NCBI GenBank assembly: GCA_964613235.1
Contig: CAZTGM010000018.1
Location: 1-29,789 of the forward strand
Direction of reading: 5' to 3'
Length of the DNA: 29,789 bases
From: J005 sp964613235
GTDB taxonomy: Bacteria; Pseudomonadota; Zetaproteobacteria; Mariprofundales; Mariprofundaceae
Position 1 is the stretch's first letter. The number at the start of each line of letters is the position of its first letter. The position numbers and the translations under genes are program-made. Shown here one piece after another: positions 23,953 through 29,789 of the stretch. Below the pieces are notes generated by a model, which was given only the letters and a program-made list of their open reading frames with translations, ran no database searches and had not been told where the DNA came from.

Positions 23953-24873
23953 TCACGTCGTAAACAGGCCCTCAATGCCGGACAGGGCAGAGCGAACTGC
24001 GTTCTCTCCTGCTGCCAGCGCTTCATCAGCACGGTAAAACTCCAGCATGCCGATACCCTGCACATCCGGCGACAGCAACAGATCCGGCGGCGATAACTGC
24101 TGTCGCAAATGCATCAGTTGCGCACGACTGATATCCATGGCTCGGTTATAAATACCGCTGGCGCCAAGATCCGGAGTCCCTTCACCATCGCCATTGCGAT
24201 CCCATTCATCCAGCAGTTTTCTCAGTTGCGGCCACTTGCGCACCACCGACTGCCGAAACAGTTCCTCGACCCTATCCCGCCAGTCCGCGCTGGAAGATTC
24301 GCCCGGCAATTCAAACCTGAATGCACCGGGATGCACAGCCACGCCCAGTACCGGGCCGCCAAACAGCTCTCGAGCACGGTCAAACGGCACCGGATTAACC
24401 AACCCGCCATCGACAAGAATCCGTTTTCCCTGCAACGCGGGCCGCAGCAGGCCCGGAATGGAAATACTTGCCCGCACGGCCTCCAGCAGGTCACCATGCC
24501 GGATAATCACCTCATGGCCGCTGGCCAGATCCGCTGCAACAGCGGCATAGCCAACAGACAGCGATTCAATATCACGCCCGCCAAGATATGGCTCCAGGAA
24601 CTCCCGAATGCCCTTGTCGGCAATCATGCCTCCCTTGCCGAATTCCGGCATAAACAGGCGAATGGTTGTTTTCCAGTCTACGCCACAAGCCAGACGCACC
24701 AGTTCGTCAACCGACACGCCGGCGGCAAACAACGCCCCGATTTGCGCGCCAATACTGCTTCCAATCACCGCACGCACGGCGATGCCATGCCGCTGCAATT
24801 CACGCAGCACACCAAGATGGGCAATGCCCCTGGCGCCACCGCTGCCCAATGCCAGCACTACCCCTTTGTCCAT
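23953..24873 (-). CDS. Patatin-like phospholipase family protein (RssA-like)
   Basis: A 306-residue putative acyl hydrolase. The oxyanion loop GSGGARG lies at 10-16, the nucleophile elbow GSSIG at 38-42 with Ser40, and the catalytic Asp155 in DGGLVNPVPF, all as in RssA and other bacterial patatins. Around residues 225-235 there is a DRNGDGEGTPD segment that resembles a calcium-binding EF loop. ATG 24873 (MDKGVVLALGSGG) has GGGAGGA five bases upstream; the frame extends nine codons further. It is upstream of fieF and probably cotranscribed. Lipid substrate and role are unknown. Confidence 0.92.
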   Translation of the reverse strand: MDKGVVLALGSGGARGIAHLGVLRELQRHGIAVRAVIGSSIGAQIGALFAAGVSVDELVRLACGVDWKTTIRLFMPEFGKGGMIADKGIREFLEPYLGGRDIESLSVGYAAVAADLASGHEVIIRHGDLLEAVRASISIPGLLRPALQGKRILVDGGLVNPVPFDRARELFGGPVLGVAVHPGAFRFELPGESSSADWRDRVEELFRQSVVRKWPQLRKLLDEWDRNGDGEGTPDLGASGIYNRAMDISRAQLMHLRQQLSPPDLLLSPDVQGIGMLEFYRADEALAAGENAVRSALSGIEGLFTT

Positions 24874-24983
24874 GCATCCTCCCGTCATTCCACCAAGCAA
24901 TGATTAGCTGAAGCTAGATGAAGCCACGTAACTTGCAAACCGCCACCAGTGACAGCCACAACAATGCATTGCATCATTAAGCG

Positions 24984-25538
24984 ATGCGACACATCCCGCT
25001 CCTGGCCAGCCCACATCACAATGCACGCCCGGCAGGTATCGATATCAGCCTGATCGTCTTGCATGCCATCAGCCTGCCGCCGGGAGAGTTCGACCCATGC
25101 TGCATACATGAACTTTTTCTCGGCACGCTGGACTGCAATCTCCACCCATCCTTTCAAAGCCTGCAAAAACTGCGTGTTTCCGCCCATTTTGTTGTGGATC
25201 GCCGTGGTAGCATCACCCAGTTTGTGCGTTGCAGCCAACGCGCCTGGCATGCCGGCGCATCCAGTTGGGAGGGCGTGGATAACTGCAATGATTATGCCAT
25301 CGGCATTGAAATGATCGGCGATGAACAGCATCCGTTTACCGTCCGTCAGTATCGGGAAACGGCTCGTCTGTGCCGTGTCCTGATGCAACAATATCCGGCC
25401 ATCACGCCACAGCGGATTGTCGGCCACCAGCATATTGCCCCTGGGCGTAAATGGGATCCGGGACAGCAATGGCAATGGATACACTTTCGACGCAGTCTGG
25501 CGCATATTCGCAAACTGGACCTGGAGATTCACCCATGA
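24984..25538 (+). CDS. ampD: 1,6-anhydro-N-acetylmuramyl-L-alanine amidase AmpD
   Basis: A 184-residue cytoplasmic zinc amidase that removes the peptide from anhydro-muropeptides during wall recycling. Zinc ligands are His27 (VLHAISLPPGEF), His148 and Asp158 (GHQHIAPGRKWDPG). The AmpD-specific RVSAHFVVDRRGSI and QRAWHAG segments are present with CNDYAIGIEM. It is short and lacks a signal peptide, unlike AmiD-type enzymes. Released anhydro-MurNAc would feed AnmK, encoded at 3266. The start ATG 24984 gives the usual N-terminus; its ribosome site is not strong. Its stop overlaps the start of the hydroxylase gene (ATGA). In many bacteria AmpD loss raises beta-lactamase expression, but no ampC or ampR is here. 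Confidence 0.95.
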   Translation: MRHIPLLASPHHNARPAGIDISLIVLHAISLPPGEFDPCCIHELFLGTLDCNLHPSFQSLQKLRVSAHFVVDRRGSITQFVRCSQRAWHAGASSWEGVDNCNDYAIGIEMIGDEQHPFTVRQYRETARLCRVLMQQYPAITPQRIVGHQHIAPGRKWDPGQQWQWIHFRRSLAHIRKLDLEIHP

Positions 25539-26377
25539 TCGACGAGTCCGGCCTTCGCCTCGGCGTATTTCTTGCCATTCTGTTCATCATGACGCTCTGG
25601 GAAAGCCATGCACCGCGACGCCATCGTGTACTGCCCAGGATGCGCCACTGGCTGGGCAACCTGTATCTGGTCATACTGGATGCGCTGTTCGTTCGTCTGC
25701 TGCTCCCTGTCAGCGCGGTTGCCATCGCCATGTGGTGCCAGATGCAACAATTGGGCCTGTTTCACTGGTTGCAATGGTCAACAAGTCCGCTGGCCATCCT
25801 TCTGTCCGTTATCCTGCTGGATCTGATCATCTACTTTCAACACAGGGTCTTTCATTTTTTTCCTTTATTATGGCGCCTGCATATGGTTCATCATGCCGAC
25901 CGCGACCTGGATGTCACCTCCGGCCTGCGTTTCCATCCACTGGAAATCATCCTGTCCATGCTGATCAAATATGCAGCCATTGTCGCCCTGGGTGCGCCAG
26001 CACTGGCTGTCATCATCTTTGAAGTACTGCTCAATGGCATGGCCATGTTCAATCATGCCAATATCCGCCTGCCATTGGCGCTGGATCTAAAGCTCAGGAA
26101 ACTGATCGTCACGCCGGATATGCATCGCGTCCATCATTCCGTCATCCGGCGCGAAACCAACAGCAATTTCGGCTTCAATCTGTCCGTGTGGGACCGATGG
26201 CTCGGCACCTATACGGCACAGCCGGAAAACGGGCATGACGGCATGTGCATCGGACTGCAGCAGTATCAGCAGGCCCCCACCCACCATGTCGGGTGGATGT
26301 TGCGCTTGCCGTTCACCGGTACACCGGGGCAGTATCCCGGCCAACGATTGAGAAAAGGAGCCCATGATGAGCGATGA
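25535..26377 (+). CDS. Fatty acid hydroxylase/sterol desaturase family di-iron enzyme
   Basis: A 280-residue membrane enzyme of the fatty acid hydroxylase superfamily. Histidine clusters that bind two irons are at 103/107 (HRVFH), 116/119/120 (HMVHH), His134, His174 and 197/200/201 (HRVHH). Hydrophobic helices lie near 8-24, 45-68, 85-101 and 145-165. These enzymes oxidise lipid alkyl chains or sterol-like molecules with O2 and need an electron donor. ATG 25535 overlaps the ampD stop and has GGAG eight bases ahead; the frame extends 28 codons upstream inside ampD. The Bfd-like gene overlaps its end by 11 bases and could supply electrons (inference). The substrate is unknown. Confidence 0.9.
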   Translation: MIDESGLRLGVFLAILFIMTLWESHAPRRHRVLPRMRHWLGNLYLVILDALFVRLLLPVSAVAIAMWCQMQQLGLFHWLQWSTSPLAILLSVILLDLIIYFQHRVFHFFPLLWRLHMVHHADRDLDVTSGLRFHPLEIILSMLIKYAAIVALGAPALAVIIFEVLLNGMAMFNHANIRLPLALDLKLRKLIVTPDMHRVHHSVIRRETNSNFGFNLSVWDRWLGTYTAQPENGHDGMCIGLQQYQQAPTHHVGWMLRLPFTGTPGQYPGQRLRKGAHDER

Positions 26378-26573
26378 AGCCAAAGTCGGCCGCTGTGAGT
26401 GCGTCAACCGAACCTTCGCCCAACTGAAAACCTATTATACCCTGGCCGAAGCCCAGGCGGCCACCGGCTGCGGACAGGAGTGTGAAGGCTGCCTGCCTTA
26501 TCTGAAACTGATGTTTGATTGCGGCGAAACCGAGTTTGACCTTGACGATCCGCGTCTGGCCAACTACAACTAG
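26367..26573 (+). CDS. Bfd-like [2Fe-2S]-binding protein
   Basis: A 68-residue protein of the BFD-like [2Fe-2S] family. Cys10-x-Cys12 (RCECVNRT) and Cys39-x2-Cys42 (ECEGC) make the expected four ligands. Cys35 and Cys52 are extra. The length resembles bacterioferritin-associated ferredoxin (64 residues), but no bacterioferritin gene is nearby. An acidic C-terminus (GETEFDLDDPRLANYN) follows the domain. AAAAGGAG ends six bases before ATG 26367 and three before ATG 26364, so 26367 is preferred. It overlaps the di-iron hydroxylase gene by 11 bases, and an electron-transfer role towards it is plausible but unproven. A 12-base palindrome (26568-26579) covers its stop codon. Confidence 0.88.
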   Translation: MSDEAKVGRCECVNRTFAQLKTYYTLAEAQAATGCGQECEGCLPYLKLMFDCGETEFDLDDPRLANYN

Positions 26574-26599
26574 CTAGTTACAGGAAGGAGGGAGGGAGC

Positions 26600-26674
26600 A
26601 TGCATCAGAATTCCGTCATATTGTTCGTCGTGCTCCGTCATGCCCCCGCTTTTTCAGAGGATCACAAGCCATGA
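26600..26674 (+). CDS. Possible 24-codon ORF coupled to the AI-2E permease gene
   Basis: ATG 26600 follows a very purine-rich ribosome site (GGAGGGAGGGAGC). It opens 24 codons, MHQNSVILFVVLRHAP onward, ending in a TGA that overlaps the permease ATG as ATGA. The middle is hydrophobic. Such an arrangement fits a leader peptide used for translational coupling. The permease also has its own GAGGA nine bases ahead, so the short frame may instead be incidental. No conservation can be judged here. Confidence 0.4.
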   Translation: MHQNSVILFVVLRHAPAFSEDHKP

Positions 26675-27714
26675 CAGCATCACGCAGCCAGAGCTTTTTT
26701 ATCTCCACAGCCTGTTTTGTCATCATTATTGCCGGCATGCAGGCAGCCACGTCGCTGCTGGTGCCGTTTCTACTGGCGACATTTTTAGCCATTATCTGCC
26801 TGCCACCGATGCACTGGCTGATTCAGCACAAGGTTTCGCCCGTCCTTGCCGTCGTAATAATCACCATTGCCCTGCTGCTTGCCAGCATACTGGTTGGTGC
26901 TTTTGTCGGCGCGTCCATTTCCGACTTTTCAAATAATATGCCGGTTTATCAGGAAAAACTGCAGGGCCAGATGACAATACTTCTTGCCTGGCTTGAGTCT
27001 CATGGCATGCAACTGGATACATCGCATCTTGTGCAAAACTTCGATCCGGGGATCGCCATGTCCATGGCCGGCAAACTGTTATCCAGCTTTGGTCATGTCA
27101 TGGCCAATACCTTTCTGATTATTTTCACCGTCATTCTGCTCTTGCTGGAAGGCGCAGCATTGCCCGGCAAGTGGGAAATGATGGGCGAAAAGGCGCCATC
27201 CACCGAGCATTTCGGAAAATTCATTGCCAGCGTGAATGCCTATCTCACCATCAAGGGCTGGGTCAGCCTGGCCACCGGCGTGTTGATCGCGATCTGGCTG
27301 GCCATTCTCGGTGTGGATTATGCCTTGCTCTGGGGGCTGATCGCCTTTCTGTTTCACTTTGTTCCCAATATCGGCGCACTGATTGCAGCGGTTCCAGCCG
27401 TGCTGCTAGCACTGGTTCAGCTTGGTCCCGGTACGGCGCTGGCTGTCGCCGCCGGCTATGGTGTGGTTAACTCCGTCATGGGAAATATGGTCGAACCTAA
27501 ATACATGGGTGAAGGCGTCGGCCTTTCCACACTTGTTGTCTTTCTCTCTCTGGTCTTTTGGGGCTGGGCACTCGGCCCTGTCGGCATGCTGTTATCCGTC
27601 CCCCTGACCATGATTGTCAAACTCGCGCTGGAAACCAGTGAAGATACTCGCTGGCTGGCCATTCTGCTGGGGCCGGACAGGCCGGCTCTGGAAAAACCTT
27701 CAACGAACAAATAG
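26671..27714 (+). CDS. AI-2E family transporter (TqsA/PerM-like)
   Basis: A 347-residue polytopic membrane protein of the AI-2E (DUF20) family. Hydrophobic segments lie near 9-30, 33-50, 57-80, 142-160, 195-215, 220-245 and 285-310. The family signature is clear in GVDYALLWGLIAFLFHFVPNIGALIAAVPAVLLAL and GNMVEPKYMGEGVGLSTLVVFLSLVFWGW. Members include the AI-2 exporter TqsA and Na+/H+ antiporters, so the name does not fix the substrate. ATG 26671 overlaps the preceding short ORF. It converges on cpdA with 32 bases between. Confidence 0.92.
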   Translation: MTASRSQSFFISTACFVIIIAGMQAATSLLVPFLLATFLAIICLPPMHWLIQHKVSPVLAVVIITIALLLASILVGAFVGASISDFSNNMPVYQEKLQGQMTILLAWLESHGMQLDTSHLVQNFDPGIAMSMAGKLLSSFGHVMANTFLIIFTVILLLLEGAALPGKWEMMGEKAPSTEHFGKFIASVNAYLTIKGWVSLATGVLIAIWLAILGVDYALLWGLIAFLFHFVPNIGALIAAVPAVLLALVQLGPGTALAVAAGYGVVNSVMGNMVEPKYMGEGVGLSTLVVFLSLVFWGWALGPVGMLLSVPLTMIVKLALETSEDTRWLAILLGPDRPALEKPSTNK

Positions 27715-27746
27715 AGATTTTACAGGCACCTTTCCCGTGCCGTTCT

Positions 27747-28535
27747 TCAGTATTCGCTGGTATCGTTCAGATCGGGCGGAATAAAACCTTCAATACGTTC
27801 CACGCCTGTTGTTAACTCTCCATTATCCGCTAGGTCGATCCAGCGGTACCCCGGCGACTGCGTATCCAGCGCAAAGGTTGGCATATTCGGCCTGAACTGA
27901 ATACAGGTCGAAGGCGTTGCCATGCAATGAATGCCATGGACCTCGATATCCAGTTGCTGATGCACATGCCCCACAACAATGCCTTTCACATGATCGTAGC
28001 GGCGCAAAATGCGCCAGAAATTATCAGCATTGCGCAATGCGATTTCGTCCAGCCAGCGACTGCCAATGGCAAACGGATGATGGTGCATCGCAATCAGCGC
28101 ATGCCCCCCCAGTGCAAGCTGCTGATCCAGCCAGTCCAGCTCTTCCGCTGCCAATGCCCCGCTGACACGACCGCGAACATGGGTATTCAGACCGATAATA
28201 TGCCATTCACCTTCGATGATGCTGCGTTTTTCTCCCGCATGCACACAAACCCGGCGCTCCAGCCCTTCATATAACCGCTCCAGCTTGCAATGATTGCCAG
28301 GCGTGACCATGTAGCGTAACTCATGCTGACCGAGAAAACCTGCCAGCCATTGATATGTCGCCAGCGTTTCATCCTGCGCAAGATCGCCTCCCAGCAGCAT
28401 CGTTTGCACCTCAGGATAATGCTTCCGCGCTGCAGCAAAGACAGCCTGAAAGCTGTCGCGAGTGACAACACCCTTGATCATGCCGGCCGCATCGGCATAA
28501 AGATGAAAGTCCGTTAGCTGGAGTATTGTCGCCAT
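27747..28535 (-). CDS. cpdA: CpdA-like metallophosphoesterase (3',5'-cAMP phosphodiesterase family)
   Basis: A 262-residue class III phosphodiesterase. The calcineurin-type metal ligands are all present: Asp9-x-His11 (TDFHL), GGD (49-51), GNH (80-82), His151-153 (MHHHP) and GHVH (189-192). The spacing matches CpdA/Icc, which hydrolyses cAMP and its relatives. Some members act on other phosphoesters, so the substrate is probable, not certain. ATG 28535 has GAGG close before it. It lies 37 bases after rlmI on the same strand and may be cotranscribed. No cyclase or Crp gene is in the window. Confidence 0.88.
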   Translation of the reverse strand: MATILQLTDFHLYADAAGMIKGVVTRDSFQAVFAAARKHYPEVQTMLLGGDLAQDETLATYQWLAGFLGQHELRYMVTPGNHCKLERLYEGLERRVCVHAGEKRSIIEGEWHIIGLNTHVRGRVSGALAAEELDWLDQQLALGGHALIAMHHHPFAIGSRWLDEIALRNADNFWRILRRYDHVKGIVVGHVHQQLDIEVHGIHCMATPSTCIQFRPNMPTFALDTQSPGYRWIDLADNGELTTGVERIEGFIPPDLNDTSEY

Positions 28536-28572
28536 TGCCTCATTGTTACCAGTTTTTCAGCTTTTTCCATGC

Positions 28573-29745
28573 CTAATCCAGCATGAAGGTGATAAATTTC
28601 AGATATCGTGTTTCTGGCATGGCCGGCAACCAGGGATGATCCGCGCCAGCGCCTGCTTCATGCACGACCTGTGCCGCCCGGCCCGCCTGGCGGATGCCTG
28701 TCACCGTGGCCCGGCGGAAATCCTCCATTGATACCAGACCGGAACAGGATGCCGCACAGAACATGCCGCCCGGCTTCAACAATCGACAGGCATGGGTCGC
28801 CAGATGCTGATAACCCTGCAGGCCCTGTCTGACTTTCTGACGGCTCTTCACATAGGCTGGCGGATCGCAAATCACGATATCGAAGCGTTGTTTTTCTTCA
28901 GCCATCTGTCTGAGCAATTGTGACACATCCCCTTTCAGACCTTGCCAGCGTGCTTCATTACCGGCTGCCGCCACATTCTGCCCGGCCCAGTCCAGTGCCG
29001 TTGACGAGGCATCGATGCTGATAACCTCGCGGGCCCCGCCCTGCAACGCCTGTACGGCAAAGGCGCCCACATAGGAAAACAGATCCAGCACGCGTCGGCC
29101 TTCACAATGTTCACCGATCCAGTGACGGTTCGGGCGCTGATCATAAAAATAGCCTGTCTTTTGCCCCTCCAGGGCATGGCAATGCATGGCAATCTCGCCT
29201 TCCATCGCCATCACCACACCGTCTCCGCTGCCCCTGATGACACGCGCATACTGCTCCAGTCCTTCATGCCTGCGCGAAGCGGCCTTGTTATTAAGATAGA
29301 TGTTTTTCGGCTGCACCAGCGCCTCAACGGCGTCAACGATGACATCCATTTGCACATCCATGCCGGCCGTATGTGCCTGAATCACCACATCATCACCAAA
29401 ACGATCAATGATCAGGCCCGGCAACTTATCGCCTTCGCCATGCACCCAGCGATAGAACGGAGAACCGAACAGCCACTGACGCATCTGCAACGCCGCTTTC
29501 AGTCGATCCTGCCACCATGAAACCTTCAATGTACTCAAGGCCTTGCGCGACATCATACGGGCCACGATTTTGCTATCCGTATTGGCATATGCCGTACCCA
29601 GCACATGTCCGCGGTCATCCAGCACATGCACCAGGCCGCCCGGGCTTTCGACATCCAGTTCCGTCACTTCATCGCGGTAAATCCAGAGATGTCCCGCCTT
29701 CAGACGACGCTCCTCACCGCGCGCCAGCTTCAGTACACCTGTCAT
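28573..29745 (-). CDS. rlmI: 23S rRNA (cytosine(1962)-C(5))-methyltransferase RlmI-like
   Basis: A 390-residue SAM-dependent methyltransferase with an N-terminal PUA domain (about 1-75, with GEERRLKAGHLWIYRDEV), a middle EEHEE-type domain, and a C-terminal Rossmann methyltransferase domain. In the latter, VLDLFSYVGAFAVQAL binds SAM, VICDPPAYVKSRQKV is the family DPP motif and AASCSG carries the catalytic Cys region. GYFYDQRPNRHWI is characteristic of the RlmI/RlmK group. ATG 29745 has AGGGGG four to five bases upstream and overlaps the stop of the gene fragment at the right edge (ATGA). Confidence 0.94.
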   Translation of the reverse strand: MTGVLKLARGEERRLKAGHLWIYRDEVTELDVESPGGLVHVLDDRGHVLGTAYANTDSKIVARMMSRKALSTLKVSWWQDRLKAALQMRQWLFGSPFYRWVHGEGDKLPGLIIDRFGDDVVIQAHTAGMDVQMDVIVDAVEALVQPKNIYLNNKAASRRHEGLEQYARVIRGSGDGVVMAMEGEIAMHCHALEGQKTGYFYDQRPNRHWIGEHCEGRRVLDLFSYVGAFAVQALQGGAREVISIDASSTALDWAGQNVAAAGNEARWQGLKGDVSQLLRQMAEEKQRFDIVICDPPAYVKSRQKVRQGLQGYQHLATHACRLLKPGGMFCAASCSGLVSMEDFRRATVTGIRQAGRAAQVVHEAGAGADHPWLPAMPETRYLKFITFMLD

Positions 29746-29789
29746 GATTCCCCCTGTATATCCAATGCTGCGGCCTGTCCTGCGCCGCT
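29742..29789 (-). CDS. C-terminal fragment of an unidentified protein
   Basis: The minus-strand frame is open from the window edge to a TGA at 29742-29744 and gives 15 residues ending ALDIQGES. The stop overlaps the rlmI start as ATGA, a common coupling pattern, which supports a real gene upstream in the same operon. No family can be assigned from this length. Confidence 0.5.
   Translation of the reverse strand, partial: SGAGQAAALDIQGES

Noticed and set aside
24109..24903. 264-codon plus-strand frame opposite the patatin gene
   Set aside because: The minus strand has the full patatin catalytic motifs; the plus frame has low-complexity shadow composition.
24885..25532. 215-codon minus-strand frame opposite ampD
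   Set aside because: ampD has all zinc ligands and family motifs on the plus strand; the antisense frame has none.
26568..26579. Perfect 12-base palindrome AACTAGCTAGTT over the Bfd-like stop codon
   Set aside because: Too short to separate from chance and not placed as an obvious operator or terminator.
27725..27741. Hairpin GGCAC/GTGCC between the AI-2E permease and cpdA genes
   Set aside because: Only five pairs with a seven-base loop and no clean T-tract; too weak to call a terminator.

Overview
The window is a dense, ordinary bacterial chromosome segment of roughly 54% GC (estimated by eye). It has no phage, plasmid or CRISPR signature. The gene set is Gram-negative and proteobacterial: MlaFEDC and a YhdP-like protein, ZapD-YacG, YciB, AmpD, AnmK, RlmI, YceF and separate FolA and ThyA. 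A Zetaproteobacterium (Mariprofundus-like) or a deep-branching gammaproteobacterium fits. That placement is my inference from gene content and GC, not from a marker phylogeny.

Layout from left to right. A C-terminal gene fragment (1-63) faces a minus-strand pair, tyrS and a geranylgeranyl-reductase-family flavoprotein (96-2437). Plus-strand genes follow: an unknown membrane-anchored coiled-coil protein, a strong terminator, anmK and a YdjM-type membrane protein that seems to start at CTG (2568-5382). Next is a long minus-strand block (5374-14827). Read in transcription order it is mlaF-mlaE-mlaD-mlaC, yhdP-like, dnaQ, tRNA-Gly(CCC), a degenerate ABC ATPase, zapD, yacG, an unknown membrane protein and yceF (Maf). 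ilvE (+) diverges from it.

From 15880 to 20849 come a minus-strand yciB, AbrB-type regulator and dicarboxylate/glutamate symporter cluster, a plus-strand lipoprotein lipase, a short inverted-repeat element resembling a MITE, and minus-strand rnhA-mscS. From 20936 to 24873 lie an unknown 101-residue protein, thyA-folA, an EF-hand protein, and a patatin (RssA-like) gene with a FieF-type cation exporter. The right end holds ampD, a fatty acid hydroxylase/sterol desaturase, a Bfd-like [2Fe-2S] protein, a possible 24-codon ORF, an AI-2E family permease (all +), then cpdA and rlmI (-) and a gene fragment at the edge.

Themes are outer-membrane lipid traffic (Mla plus YhdP), peptidoglycan recycling (AnmK, AmpD), cell division (ZapD, YciB, Maf) and thymidylate/folate synthesis. 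Most genes are conserved housekeeping genes. The points most worth a second look are the division-themed operon led by an ABC ATPase that has lost its catalytic residues, the mlaFEDC-yhdP linkage without mlaA or mlaB, the MITE-like element whose ends supply the stop codons of both flanking genes, an apparently leaderless dnaQ promoter, and the hydroxylase-Bfd pair. No gene-free stretch exceeds 300 bases.
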